Source: Salvia splendens
Taxonomy: Eukaryota > Streptophyta > Magnoliopsida > Lamiales > Lamiaceae
Length of the DNA: 64,000 nt
Direction: 5' to 3'
Assembly (NCBI RefSeq): GCF_004379255.2
Contig: NC_056048.1
Span: 28,082,736-28,146,735 of the forward strand
Numbering within the stretch: position 1 is the first letter of the stretch; each line of letters starts with the position of its first letter. Under the pieces are notes generated by a model. The model had not been told where the DNA came from and ran no database searches. It worked only from the letters and a program-made list of their open reading frames with translations. Both the position numbers and the translations under genes were made by a program. Below are positions 20,524 through 33,225 of this stretch, piece by piece.

Positions 20524-21334
20524 TAGGGATGTCAATTGGGTTAACCCGCTCGGGTTCGGGCCATTTGGGTGCGGGTTATTCGGGTTGTGAATTTTTCAGG
20601 TCATAAATTTTCGGCCCTAACCCTAAATCTTCGGGTTTCGAGCTAACCCACGGGCTATTAGTGATCTTATGTGTTACTTTCTATCCAATCCAATATTCTA
20701 ACTTATAAAAAAACAGATTGTCGCAAATAGTAAGTATTATCAAAGTGATCAAGAGAAAAAAAATAATAGCAATTGAAAATTGAAACAAAATACATAAACA
20801 TATAGCTAATTAGTAGCACACGTGAATCCGACACAATTTAACGGGAATCATGCATTTCAAAGGGTTGCATGACATTCTTTTGTATACCCAAAAAAAAATT
20901 CTAAGTAGTTGAAAAAGATAGTATATATAAACTCTATGGAGTTGAATGACATTCTTCTACATCAATAACTTTTGAAGCTTCAACCGTATGATTGTCTTCG
21001 AGAGGAAAAACGTAATGCGGCGTTTAATATGAGTAAATATTAATAACATTTATATTCCATATAACACTAACTTTCAATTTGAGAAAGAAGACATGATTAC
21101 CATATATACTTCATATAAATGTTGCGTTTAATATTGTAATTACCATACATACTTAATGTAAGTATATAACCCAAAATTTTAATTATATTTTTATTTTAAA
21201 TGCTTAACCCATGGGCTAACCCGCAACCCACCCGGGCCAGCCCGCATAACCCTATGATTTTCTGGCTCTAACCCTATGATTTTACCGGGTTATTTGGATC
21301 GACCCGCGGGTTACCAGCTAGATTGAGATCCCTA
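20524..21334. mobile_element. hAT-type non-autonomous element, 811 bp
   Basis: Ends TAGGGATGTCAAT and ATTGAGATCCCTA are inverted repeats (12 of 13), flanked by CTCTTATA and CTCTTGTA (7 of 8), an 8-bp target duplication. Subterminal regions are rich in GGGTTAACCCG and GGGTTCGGG motifs, as in a common plant hAT MITE family. The interior is AT-rich and non-coding. Inserted within the NLR pseudogene. Confidence 0.8.
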
Positions 21335-22630
21335 CTCTTGTAGTATGTGCTACTTATGGTAAGTTACAATTTTAGACTAGAACACTACATTAAGTTATAA
21401 TTTTGGACTAGGATATTCTATAAATGGTAGTGTGATCAATTCCTTTCTTGTGTTGATTTTCATTGATCACATGTATATTCAATTAGTTTATTTCCAACTT
21501 TCCAACATGAGAAGATATGGACAAAAAAGAGTACTAATATTTAATTACTATGATTATATATTCAATTAGTGATAAAAAAAAAGATAATCATTCTGCAACG
21601 TAAACGAAAGTTTAAATCTTTTAGATGGCGTAAGTTTGGCTGAGTTATTATATGATCATTATTTATAACTTAATTAATTCGTAATAGTATTTTTTAAGAT
21701 TAAATGAAAATACTTTTAATAAAAAAGGAAAAGTATGGGCTCATTTTCTGCACAGAATAGGATCTCATTCCCTTTAATACTTTATTATGCTTATCTTGTG
21801 GGCTAACTTTATAAATATGCTAATCTTGTGAAGGCTAACTTTCATTCAAGTATATATGCTTTTCTTTTCTTTTTATATTTCAATTCTTCCTAGCAACTTT
21901 TTTATTTTAATTTAAAATTTAGTTGTGGTTTGACGACCAGATATAATAAACATACGGAGTATTATATATCTATTGAAAATTTTAATTTAATGAATATTTG
22001 TTCAAACTCTCTTAACAAAGTTTCTTCACATAAAAGGTGGAGTTTGACTTGAACCAATTTGCTTGTGATGAGTAGTTATTGTTTTAATGAGGAAACTTAT
22101 TTATCAATAATATGGATATTGGTCTTAAAAATTATAAATATTGGAATAATTTTGGTATTTTATACGAATTTTAAAAGTGTTCTGAAGCTTACTATTACGA
22201 TGTCGAGATAGTGATGGAGTTAGAATTTTGGAGAAGTGATTGGATTGGATTACTATTATGATGTATGAGATTTTGATTTGGGTGTTTTGAATTTTATTTC
22301 ACAGTTATATATATTGTTAGAATTCTGTTTACTACTAGTATTTTGGATCAAGAACGAAAATGGGCCTATTTGTCACAATTTTTTTGTTTTGGGCTATGAA
22401 CACAATATCCAAACTATAACATCTGTTTATACGTATTGTTTCATTTATGTATTGGGCCTCATCCATAGAGTCTAAAGGGTCGTAATTTTTTAATTAGAGT
22501 GTCAATTTATGCATCACGAATTGTAATTAAATATTTATTATTAATTAAATTATTTTATCAATCTTGTCTTGTCATTCAAACTCGTGTAAACATATACTAT
22601 TTCTCATATTAGCACAATTGTATAAATTAT
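21335..22630. other. AT-rich intergenic with faint gene echoes
   Basis: No gene. 21618-21647 resembles the 3' end of RLCK exon 4 plus its splice donor at 7590-7620 (TCTTTTAGATGG then GTAAGTTTGG). 21840-22020 resembles the NLR 5' flank at 2155-2330. These may be remnants of an ancient RLCK-NLR duplication. Confidence 0.35.
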
Positions 22631-22631
22631 A

Positions 22632-22859
22632 TTTTCTCCGTTCCACAAGAATATGCATTTTTTAATTTCTAGTATAGTCTAGTCTGTCCCACAAGAATAT
22701 GCACTTTCTAATTAAGAAAATTCTTTTATCTTTAATGAGGTGAGACCCATTCTTCACTAACAATACTTTAATTATTTGATTTCTCTACCTCTTACTTTAT
22801 CAATTTAGTATTAAACCAGTATCAGACCCAAATGGTATATTCTTTTGGGACGGGAGGCG
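22632..22859. mobile_element. Stowaway-like MITE with duplicated left end
   Basis: Starts CTCCGTTCCACAAGAATATGC and repeats CTGTCCCACAAGAATATGC about 48 bp later. The right end TATTCTTTTGGGACGGGAGG is the inverted counterpart. The doubled left terminus suggests nested insertion or internal duplication. Confidence 0.6.
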
Positions 22860-25380
22860 TATTTGACTTCGATTTCATTTGATATATATCTATGTAATAC
22901 TAATACTTACAAAAGGGTTTTAATATTAAAATTATAGTCAGACAAAAGGTCATTTAATTCGAAACTATAATTACAATATATAGACCAAACTAGTACTAAT
23001 ATTTATGTAATTATTTAATGAAAACATACACATCCTCGTGGGACTTTAAATTGAGAGCTCCAAGTGTAATTGTCTAAATATCTCATTGTCGTTGCCACCT
23101 GAAACATAAAAAAATGATATTGGAAGCCACTTTATTCATGTACCAAATCTTGTTAATTTCTTGATAATATAGTTTCCTACAAACAATTTCGCATTGTACA
23201 ATTGTACCTTAATACGTACGTGTAGTCGACCAACAACGAGCCATATTTTTTTAAAAGTGACAAAAGTAAATTCGTAGTCACAATCCAAATATACGCTACG
23301 TATAAATTATATATTCAATCCTATTAAAAATGAAATGTTTTCATTCTGAATAGTCCTACTAAAAATGTAACATGTTTTAAAATGAAAACACATCATCTCG
23401 ACTTTTTCTCTCATGTGTCTACTTTATTCTCTCCACTTAACTCACAAAATAACATTACGTAAAATCTCGTGCCTAAAAATAAATGTTTCGTATTTAGGGG
23501 GATAAAATGAGTATTAATGAAAAGGTTGGTGCGATGTTTTTATCATGTATGGTATAGTTGACACATCAATCCAATGAATAAATATGATGTAACATAATGT
23601 TGAAATAACGAATTAATGCAACCTTACGTGCATGCAACTATATACTCCATATAAATATATACCTACTATATTTATTTATACCAATTGCAATTGTAATATG
23701 TGAAAATAAAATGAGAGTGATTAAAATCATCCACCTAGTTAGTTTGGAAGGTCATTATGATTCAGGCAATTATTTGGAAGAAAGGAAAGCTTGAAGAAAA
23801 CTGATACCGGCCTATTCATAAAGGCCCGTCGGCACAAGACGACCACAAGAATTATAAGAGAGTTGAATCGCATAGAGTTAGGTCTTTTAATTAGAGATGA
23901 CATCCGATTATAAATAACATCTTGGTCTTTTCTAAGTAATTATGAGAGAAATACTCTCTCCATTCGACAATAAAAGTCTTTTTTTTTATCATTTCAGTCT
24001 GTCAGCCAATGAAGTGAAGTCAGTTTTGTTAAATTTTTTAATCCAGTTTTGTTAAAAATCGTACCCAAAAATATGATGGACTCCTTTCATGGACTAGTGG
24101 GACAAAATGATTTCTCTCACAAAAACCTTAGTTCGACGTCTATTCTCCTCTCTTGTGTTCTATTTTTATTTTATTTTTTGTAGATCGATCTTCGTTGCCA
24201 CCTGGTTAACGTGTTACGATTTTTATATGGTTCGTAGTAATGAAATTTTTGAATTTTGCAATAGTTGGAGATAATAATGGATTGATTAACTTTTATGAGT
24301 CCGTTAGATCATATTATTATTCAAATAGTCATTCTTTTATTTTATAAAATTTATTATATACTATATGACTTAAAAGCAAACTTGTCATCCAAAAAATAAT
24401 CTAGAGAGTGAACATATATATATGATCACTGATTGCTCAACTAGATTTTTGCTTTGGCCATTAAATGAAGAATGTGACAGTTTTCCATTTTGTGCACATA
24501 TATGTCGACATGTGTGTGAATACACAATTGAAATGATGAGTAACTCCCATCATTTATTAGGCCAATAACTCAACACTAATATATTTTGTCTAACGTGGCA
24601 GAAATTTTAGACTTGCAGTTTTTCTAGATCTGTCTACCACCTTGCATAGTGTGATTTCCATTATCAGCAACTTACATATACATATAGTATATCATGTCCA
24701 TTATATTGAATATTACTAGTATTATGTCAAAAGACTTGTTTTGATGACAAAGACTTAATTTGCACAACTATTAATTATAAAAAAAAAAAATTGTACTAGA
24801 TCGGTAACGGTGTGTCCAGTCTGACACACAGTCGCTTGAATTGATCAGGTCTTACTCAAAGAAAAAGATGTCGAATATTTAGAATTTCTTTTTTGTACTA
24901 TTATAAGAATGGTCCGATTTGCAAGGAACGTGATTGGGAATCATTTGATTGTCTTTGTCCGAGGAAGAGGCGAATTCGGGATGCTATTCAAAATCTTAGT
25001 GAAACACTTAGATTTCTTATCTCATTGATTTTCATGAAAAAAAATACCAACCCGTTACATACCATAATTAGTTAAGCAAGAAATAAATGTAACTTGATCA
25101 CACATACTAACCCAACCTTTATTGCTAATTAAAAGAGCTAGTATCCATATTTACCAAAGTTCTCAATACTTGATTCTTTTCCAAAAATAAAGTAAAAGAA
25201 CTAACCGTCAACAAATATGATAGTGCAATCTAGAGCGTTACGTTACACGTGGCATAAAAATAACTAGTGTTAATCAATCAGTGAGCATAATTAGTCATGC
25301 ACAAATTAATTCATCATCCCAACTGTAAACTCCTACCATAAATCCCAATTACACGTTCAATCAACACTTCACCAAAAAAA
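22860..25380. other. AT-rich gene-poor interval
   Basis: No supported gene. One Stowaway left end (CTCTCTCCATTCGACAATAAAAG, about 23954) lacks its partner. A GC-richer patch at 24900-25020 gives a 60-residue open frame without recognisable motif. Confidence 0.4.
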
Positions 25381-25385
25381 TTCCC

Positions 25386-25392
25386 TATAAAA
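25386..25392 (+). promoter_or_regulatory. TATA box of LTP1
   Basis: TATAAAA 105-111 bp upstream of the ATG at 25497, followed by an A/C-rich leader typical of a highly expressed plant gene. Confidence 0.75.
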
Positions 25393-25496
25393 GGAACCTC
25401 AAACATTATGCATTTCACTCACTCAAACTCTCACATACAAAAAAAATAACCCTTATTTTATAATCTAATTTCTAAAAAAAATCTCTATAGCAATAC

Positions 25497-26060
25497 ATGG
25501 CTTCCACAATGAAGGCAATGGGCATGCTCCTGATCGCCGCCGTGACGATGATGGCGGTTGCGCCACCAAGCGAGGCGGCGGTCGGGTGTGGCCAAGTGGT
25601 GTCTTACCTGAACCCATGCATTCCGTACGTGACGAACAAAGGCCCAATGGGAAGCTGCTGCAGTGGGGTCAAGGGGCTCTACAACGCCGCCCAGACCACC
25701 CCCGACCGCCAGAGCGTCTGCGGCTGCCTCAAATCCCTGGCCGGCTCGTACACCGGCTTGGACTACAACAAGGCCGCCGCCCTCCCCAGCCAGTGCGGCG
25801 TCAGCATTCCCTACAAAATCAGCCCTTCCACTGACTGCTCTAAGTAACTACTTTCGCGCGATATTTGCTTTTAAATACACGAACTTTTGATATTTTTTAA
25901 TTTGGTTATGCTAATTTTAATTTTAGCTAGCCACCAAAAAATTTGTCGCATTTTTAACTAACTAACTAATACTAACCATAATATAGTAATGATTCTATTC
26001 ATATATATCCTTTTAACCATTTTTTATTTAATATTTTTTTGTGTGTGCAGGGTGAACTGA
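25497..26060 (+). CDS. Type-1 non-specific lipid-transfer protein (LTP1)
   Basis: Two exons, 25497-25843 and 26051-26060, giving 118 residues ending SKVN; the intron just before the stop is typical of LTP1 genes. A signal peptide of about 27 residues ([18 protein letters not shown]) precedes a mature 9-kDa domain with the full eight-cysteine pattern C, C, CC, CxC, C, C ([38 protein letters not shown]). TTPDR and IPYKIS are conserved lipid-tunnel motifs. It is secreted to the cell wall and binds fatty acids and phospholipids, with roles in cuticle formation or defence. If unspliced, a stop directly after Lys116 gives almost the same protein. AATAAA at 26118-26123 is a likely poly(A) signal. 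No defect seen. Confidence 0.95.
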
Positions 26061-27175
26061 GCTAAATGGTGAGCAATGATGCAACATCCGATCTACATGA
26101 TGTAATATTAATATATAAATAAATAAATCAAGTTCTATTTCACTGTGTTAGTGAATATGAACTTGATGCGTAGATCTAGCTTAATGGTGATGTATCAGTT
26201 ACTTTTTGAATGTGTGATTTATTATCGTCCTCTTTAAACTCTATATTTGCATTTCGTTTCTTTCTCTTCCATGATTAACATTTATAACAAAAAAATTGGA
26301 ATTTTAAAAAATCACATGCCATATTTTTGGAATAATCAACTGAAAATAATTTAATCAAAATATTATATTTTTTGTTATATATATTAATCACTTACCATAT
26401 TTTCGGAGTCTAATTGCAACTAAATATTTTTTACATGAAGCTAAAATAAGTAGCAAACCAAATAAAATAATATATTTATAATTATCATTAATTACTGACT
26501 AAAAATTCTCTATCGAAAATAAAATAAAAATTACTATATTTTATGTGACTAGAGAAATTTTATACTAATACTTTTTGGAGTTTCGTTCTACAAAAATAAA
26601 AACTAGAGCCAGCTAGTATACAAACCCGAAGAGAAAGAAATTTATTAATTAATGAATTCATTAACGCATGTATTAAAATTACAAGTACGACACAGCATCA
26701 TCGTTAACTAGATTCTACGTACTTCATAAATGGTTTTAATGATTCATCGTGCTATTTAGTTCGAAATTTAATTGACTTAAGTACATTGATCTTAAATTAA
26801 ATACACGTACAAAATGTAGAAAATAATTTATTTTGGAAAATGTCTTAAATATACCAAAACAAGTGATACTACCACTTATATAAAACAATTTTTAAATCTA
26901 TACGAAATCAAACACGAAACAATTTACGAAAAACAATAAAAAAAAACATTACATGACCATATATATGTATTCAATAATATAAATCTCATAAGCACTATGA
27001 TTTTAGTGCACTATGATTTTCATAATTCCTTGTCCAATAAAAATACACTACTTTTGTTATTTTTGTCCATTTTATAAAAATAGACAACTTCCATTTTTGA
27101 TAATTTTTTTCTCTTTAATGAGATGAACTTCATTCTACACTAACAATACTTCAATCATATAAATATGCTCAAACG
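26061..27175. other. LTP1 3' region and AT-rich spacer
   Basis: The 3' UTR extends to about 26210. Beyond it no gene is seen; 27040-27165 looks like part of a Stowaway-family repeat without clear ends. Confidence 0.4.
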
Positions 27176-28146
27176 CAGCGGCGGATGCACACTGGGAAAA
27201 GGGGGTACGACTGTACCCCAAAATATTTCGGTTTAATATAGTATTAGTGGACAAGATAACAATTGGCGTTAGTAGCCTAGCAGTTGAAACTTTAAAGCTT
27301 CTTTTCCTCAGCTACATCCAGGTTCGGTCCCTTGTCAAAACAATTTTTTAAATATTATGTGTTTTAACTTTTGTGAAAATTCATTGGCCCATCACGATTT
27401 TTCATTGATACTCATTTATCCTTTTCAATTCAATTACTATATTTTTATTGTGTACTCTATTTTTTTATACTATATAAATTTATTTTCATTGATACATAAA
27501 CTTGACTTGTCCTTTTCAATTTATGTTTGTTTTCATTCCTACACTATTTCATTTGCCTTCTTAGTTTGTAATTTCTTTAATTTTGTTTTCATTTATATTT
27601 TGTTTCATTACTTTGTTTTTAACAGATATTTATGTAGCTATTATTTAATAAATAGTAAAGTTTATATATGACTTTTCATACTTTTAAAACAAAATATTAA
27701 GAAAAAACAAATTAAAATCTAATTACAGAATCTATCATCTATAATGGATGAATTCAATTTGAATTAATTGTTTAAGACTATTGGACTTTTAAAGTAAACT
27801 GATCGGAACTTAAAGACGATTTTTTTAAAAGATAACACACTATGCAAAAGTTGAAGTAGATTTCCCATAATACATAAATTTAAGCACATTCATTTCAAAT
27901 AAAATGAAGATAACATAAAACAAATTATTCATAACATAAAGAACCTCCTTTTTAAATAGTAGCAGAAATCATCTAAGTAATAACAATAGAAAAATTATTT
28001 ATTTTTATTTACACTGAAGGATTTAATAAAAAAAAGATAAAGATTCTAATTCAGAAAAAATGACAAAGAGAACAAATGGCCTTATTCGAATATGTCGCTG
28101 TAATTATTTTAGCACCGCACCATCAAAAATCCTAAATCCGCCACTG
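27176..28146. mobile_element. Non-autonomous hAT element, 971 bp
   Basis: Ends CAGCGGCGGAT and ATCCGCCACTG are inverted. Flanks CTCAAACG and TTCAAACG match at 7 of 8 positions (8-bp target duplication). The same terminal family as the element at 3802-4754 and of similar size. Near the left end, 27268-27340 has tRNA-like boxes (TAGCCTAGCAGTTGAAA and CAGGTTCGGTCCCTT). Non-coding. Confidence 0.85.
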
Positions 28147-30360
28147 TTCAAACGTTAAATATAGCATGATATTGAATTATTGATATGAATAAAATCTCCA
28201 TTTAATTTGTGATCCTTATCCCGTGGGCCAGCCGGGCTATTGGTATTATTACGTTAAGTCTTGGAGCCCATTAGGTTTTTTTTTGTAATCCAATATATTA
28301 GCAACCACAACCAGTTAAGTCATTTGTTGTTAAAAAAAAGTTATTTGTTGTTACCGAAATTTCTTTGCAAACAATTTTCTAATGCATAATTTGATTGTTT
28401 CCGCTGCAAAAAAACGCTTTATGAAACAAACCAAAATGACAAAAATAGTGTATTTTTATGTGACATAGGGTTTAAGAATCCCTCCATAAATTTTTCCCTT
28501 TCTTGGGGTTTCCTAAAAATCATGTATCGGTTTATCTCTTCAATTGCTTTTTTTGTGTACGCTATTTATAACACACCATCACTAAGTCTTCAATCAATGA
28601 ATAATTATTATTGACAAAGATCCCTACTCTAAATATATGTGACTAGATAATTACATTTTCAATTAGTAGAAGATCAAAGATTCGACAATGATTGCAAAGA
28701 CTTCAAATGAAATACAAACATAGATTTCAATATGAGTAAGTTATATCGAATTTCTAAATTGAAGCAACTTCAATATTTATACCATATGAAAGTCTCCAAT
28801 AGCTTGGAACTACAAGTGGAATATGCCACATCCTTATTTTACGCGGCCGCAGCTGCAAATAATATCCTGAGAGTAAGCGTCGTGTATAAAATGATATCAT
28901 CAATTGCCTTACCGTGGCGCGGAGCATGGCCGTGGAGAAGGTGTTTGAGGTTTTTCCGATTGATAGAGAGCAAGAGAGAGCACTTGAATTCTTATAGAGG
29001 TTGTTGTTGCCTCTTCTTTTTCTTCATTGTTTCAAATTTGGGGTGAAAGAAAATTTGTGGTGTATGGTTTTGCCGTTTTGTAATGAATGTATTAAAGGGA
29101 CTAAAGGCACATAGTTATATGCAATGAAGAATGTGTCACAAAATCTTGGTGGGGTTGGGCACGTTTGGTAGTTGGCTTCTTGGGATTTATGGATGTAAAC
29201 CTTAATTAACATTTATTATAACTTATAAGTAAGTATATAGTCCTAGTTAATAATATTATAAAATTAAACTAACCACGCCAGGGGTGCACTAGGTGAAACT
29301 AGCCCTTTAGTATATAACACTCATTAGATCAAAATATTAATGTGAAAAAGGAATTAAAATATACGGTAAACTGAAATTTAGATTATATAATATGCGTAAA
29401 TTATATGAAAACTGCAAAATTAACATAAATTTAGATTACATAGTAACCAAAATATAAGAAATAAATTATATAATTATCATTACCTATTTTTTTCATTTAA
29501 TTTAATTTATAATATAATGCCACATGTAAAATTGTATCCGAAAAATCTTAAAATCCAATGAATTAATATAAGAATGTGCTCGGTTTTTTTAATATACCCT
29601 AACCACACGCCATATAACAACCATCTAAGGTTTCATTAAGGGTAATAAATGATTTTAAATAACATATTTTTATTACACTAATAATTGTAATTTTAATTCA
29701 TACGAGTACATTTGCGGCATGCGCATGTACCATGCAATTATTGATAACAAAAGCCTGTATTTCTAGTTTGAGCACTATTAAATTTAAATATGACTAACAT
29801 AACGCTGTTTACAGATATGCATAAATGTTTGAGTTATTTTCATTAATTAAGATTCTATATAAATGTTGAATCCTTTTTAAAAAAAGATTCTATATAGTAC
29901 CAATATACAAACACTCCAATATAATTTTGACTAATACAATAAAATATAATTCAGACAAAACCAAAGGCCGTCCGATTTTTGCTTTCGCGACATCTTAGAA
30001 GTTTTAATAAAAAAAGCTAAAGCATTTTATTAAAGAATGAATTGCATCTGTCCATCGTGGATCCACTATCACTTAAATTACATATATATTTAACTGAGCC
30101 GATTTTCATAATTTATTTTTTTAAAGTTTTATATAGTACAAGTACTTCTTTTTTAACTACGTACACGTCATAAATCCACAATGTGTAGTAATCAATTGTT
30201 CGTTTCATATAGAAACTCTATTACTTTTTCTTCAAGAAATAATTATGGGAACGTGTTAAAATTAAATACGTGTTATATCCTAACATTAGACAATACGTTA
30301 TCTAATTATTTAAAAAAAAGTTGGAATCCATACTCAAAAGCAACATGACATTTCACTACG
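28147..30360. other. Gene-poor interval
   Basis: No supported gene. 28730-29050 is less AT-rich with an open frame of 104 codons and GC patches (GCGGCCGCAGCTGC; CCGTGGCGCGGAGCATGG), but no family resemblance was recognised on either strand. Confidence 0.4.
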
Positions 30361-30790
30361 TAAACATTCGGTCAAAAAGTGGCTCAAGCACATACGTGGA
30401 AATTGAGACACATTTTTTTATATTCTACTTTCAATTATTTTATTTTTGAAACGTGCATACATACAATAATTGGTATATTTATAATAAACAAAAATATCAG
30501 ATTCTCACAAGGAATGAATCCACGTAAAATCATAAATCCACAAGTACCCTCGTGGAAATTCCGACATATATTTTGTTTATTTTTACTTTTCACTTTCTAT
30601 TAGTATATTTTTGGAACGTGCATATATATTCCTACAATTGTTTAGTGCTATAATTAAAACAAATATTCAATTTCCACAAGAAAAGAATCCACTCAAATCC
30701 ATGCACGTCACTTTTCACTTTCTACTTTATTTTTGGAACGTGAATATACATAAAATTATTGATGTATAAATTATCAAAATAACTATTAAA
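30361..30790. repeat. Degenerate tandem repeats of about 120-165 bp
   Basis: Three copies of a motif around TTTTTGGAACGTGCATA (about 30446, 30609, 30732), alternating with CACAAGxAAxGAATCCAC (about 30505, 30675). A further related piece lies at about 31068. Spacing is uneven, so this is an old, diverged array. Confidence 0.55.
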
Positions 30791-31390
30791 TTTAATTAAT
30801 TTCTGGTCAATTCCGCAACTTCAGATGAATGTCGATCATATCATAGGTTTGACATTTTTTCAATTACCCCATTATCTCGGATTTGGGATAATTAAGTCTG
30901 ATGTGGCAAACATACAACGTTTATTACATTTAACCAATCTCTTCAATTCTTAAATATATATACGCGACACATCAATAAACTACGTACACTGTGATTTTTT
31001 CACCATGTAACGGTTAAAATATTATATAAAAATTATTAGACAATTTCCCCTTAAAAATATTCAGTTCCCACAAGCAAGGAATCCAAATAAATTCTCCCTC
31101 AATTCGTATACACATTAATAAAATTACAATAATTTCCAAATAGAATCTCCCACCATATTCTTTCAATTTAGGAAAGACCTTTCGGTTGGGAAAGTGAAAC
31201 TAAAACTTAAACTAACTAAAGCTCACAAACTTCCCCTATCTTTCCGAATAAAGTTAACAAATTTTATTTAACTCCACCAACACAATATGTGAACACCAAA
31301 CCACACTTTTGCAGCCCACAAAAGTAACCTTCTTCCTCGAAGGAGACATGAAACGTTACACCAATTACTAAGTAACAAATTCAATTCCCC

Positions 31391-31398
31391 TATAAATA
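31391..31398 (+). promoter_or_regulatory. TATA box of the AAA-ATPase remnant
   Basis: TATAAATA 55-62 bp before the ATG at 31453; an (AC)n microsatellite (31427-31443) sits in the leader. Confidence 0.6.
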
Positions 31399-31452
31399 GG
31401 TGCACCTAAATAATTAATCATGTCACACACACACACACACACATAAAAAAAC

Positions 31453-31850
31453 ATGGAATTTTTAGAATCTCTAGTAGCTCAAATCGGAAGCCTAATCCTC
31501 ATAATCACCACCCTAGAAAGATTGATCCCTGCCCAATTTTGGACCACAATCGAAACACATTTCCGAAAATTAACCTTCCTCTTAAACCCCTACGTCGAGA
31601 TCACCTTCGACGAGTTCCCGATAGATGATACGGACGGAGCAAGGCCTACACGTGCATAGAGGCGTACCTTGGCACCAATTTCTCGGGCAAGGCTGCGCGC
31701 CTCAAGGCTGCCCTGGCCGGGAAGGGCCAGGGCGTCGCCTTGAGAATGGACGACTACGAAGAGATCAACCATGTTTATAAAGGCGTGAAGGTTTCTTGGA
31801 TGAGGAACACGAGCTATCCTAGGTGTTTTAATTGTGGATGGAAATATAGT
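31453..31850 (+). pseudogene. AAA-ATPase (BCS1/ASD-like) N-terminal fragment
   Basis: Begins MEFLESLVAQIGSLILIITT, a membrane segment, then ERLIPAQFWTTIETHFRKL and NPYVEITFDEF, the N-terminal domain of plant membrane-anchored AAA-ATPases. The first frame ends at TAG 31657-31659. One base out of frame the protein continues (KAYTCIEAYLGTNFSGKAAR, RMDDYEEINHVYKGVKVSW) to about 31810. No Walker A, Walker B or other ATPase core follows. So it has one frameshift and a 3' truncation, although promoter and start look normal. It is not expected to act as an ATPase. Confidence 0.85.
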
Positions 31851-31859
31851 TTGTATTAC

Positions 31860-32098
31860 ATATGTGTTTGTGAGGTTTTAATATGTCGAATTCGTTTGCT
31901 TTTCAACTTTGTAAGTACTTTCAAATTGATTAAGTGTACATTTCCCTGACATTTCGTCGAACATATAAATGGCATTCTTTTTGACGCATTTCGTCGAGCA
32001 TATAAAAGGCCAAAAGAATAATACTGCTGCATTTTTACAACAACAGAAGGCTACGATGCATTAAACGCCATCGCATAAACAAGACGTGGTGCAATATT
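31860..32098. other. Left half of a duplicated LTP-upstream segment
   Basis: 31955-32098 resembles 40035-40185, upstream of LTP2 (shared ATTTCGTCGA, GGCCAAAAGAATA, ACTGCTGCATTTT). Its continuation lies at 38898, beyond the copia insertion. Confidence 0.55.
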
Positions 32099-32969
32099 TG
32101 TAGGGATCAGACGAATTCCGGATTCACTATTTACCGAGACCTCTTTGGTCTTGTTACAAGATGGCTCAGTCAAACCATCAACCAAGCGACTGATATGTAC
32201 AAAAGATCTAGCTATTACAGTCAAGATACACAATAGCTATTACAGACTAAGTCCTTGTGCTTAATCAATTCAAGACAAGCATCAATAACCCTGCACACTC
32301 AACAAAACCTTGTTAGTATCACAAGGTAATAGATCCAAACGGATCTGGTACAATAAAGGCAGAATACCGAACGAAATCACAAAGAAAACAACAATCAACG
32401 GCTCAGCCACCCGCCGATGATACAAGCCTATTCTCCAGAACACAGATCCAAAGGAGCACAGCTGAATCTGCCGGTGATTGACCTCACACTCCAGATTCCA
32501 GGCCTAACCGACTCCTACACTTCAGATCTACACCGTTCGAGAACAACCTCGCACAGAAACACTCCAAACAGAAACCCTAGTTCCCACCCAACTCCAGCAA
32601 CCGAAATAGTTGCTTCCTCTATTACTGTAGCAAGATCTGAAGCACTTTCAACCGTGCAAGATCACACAGAATCACCAGAGAATCGTCGGAGAAGAAGGGA
32701 AGAAGAAGAAGAGTCAAAGAACTCTGAGAGAGAGAGAGAGAGATATCCGAAGAGAGAGAGTGAGAGTATTGAATGAGATAGAGAATCAGGAGACTCACAC
32801 ACATAACAAGCACACCCTACAATCCGACGGCTGAGAGCCATGATCCGAGTGGGAGAACACGTGGCTGAATCTGGAGTGGAAGTCATGAGTCTTGGGCCAG
32901 GCCCAAATCAGCAATGCATGGGCCAGTAACTAAAACCAGCCCAAATGAGAGTCCACCAAATATTCAACA
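32099..32969 (-). repeat. Copia 3' LTR (element orientation)
   Basis: An 871-bp LTR. It differs from the partner by an extra A near 32936 and substitutions near 32846 and 32920. It contains a GA-rich tract at 32733-32765. The 119-codon plus-strand open frame inside both LTRs has no recognised motif. Confidence 0.95.
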
Positions 32970-33225
32970 TGCTCCACCTTGGACTTCATTATGGGAAACC
33001 AGCTTGCACCACACGGCTAAGGTGTAAATTCATCACAGCCTACATGGTAGCCCCCTCAGCCCCAAAGAACAAAGTTCACTGGCATTTTTGGGAACCACCA
33101 AGTTGCCTCTAGACACCAGAGGGTTGAAAACCCATTAGTCTAAGAGGACTTGTTGCCTCAAGTCACCCATCACCCTTACCACAGTGGATTAGGTAACTGA
33201 GGTCTTTTTTCCCCGGGACATGCAC

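Noticed and set aside
24893..25075. 60-codon open frame with Cys and charged residues
   Set aside because: No ATG-linked leader or family match; too short to support as a gene.
27357..27671. 104-codon hydrophobic open frame
   Set aside because: It lies in T-rich interior sequence of a hAT element and is of random composition (Phe/Tyr/Ile runs).
28732..29046. 104-codon open frame
   Set aside because: No recognisable domain, no promoter or splice pattern, and the composition changes along it.
32417..32776. 119-codon open frame in the copia LTR, repeated at 38346
   Set aside because: It lies wholly in LTR DNA, is low-complexity Arg/Glu/Ser at its end and matches no known family; it is duplicated only because the LTR is.
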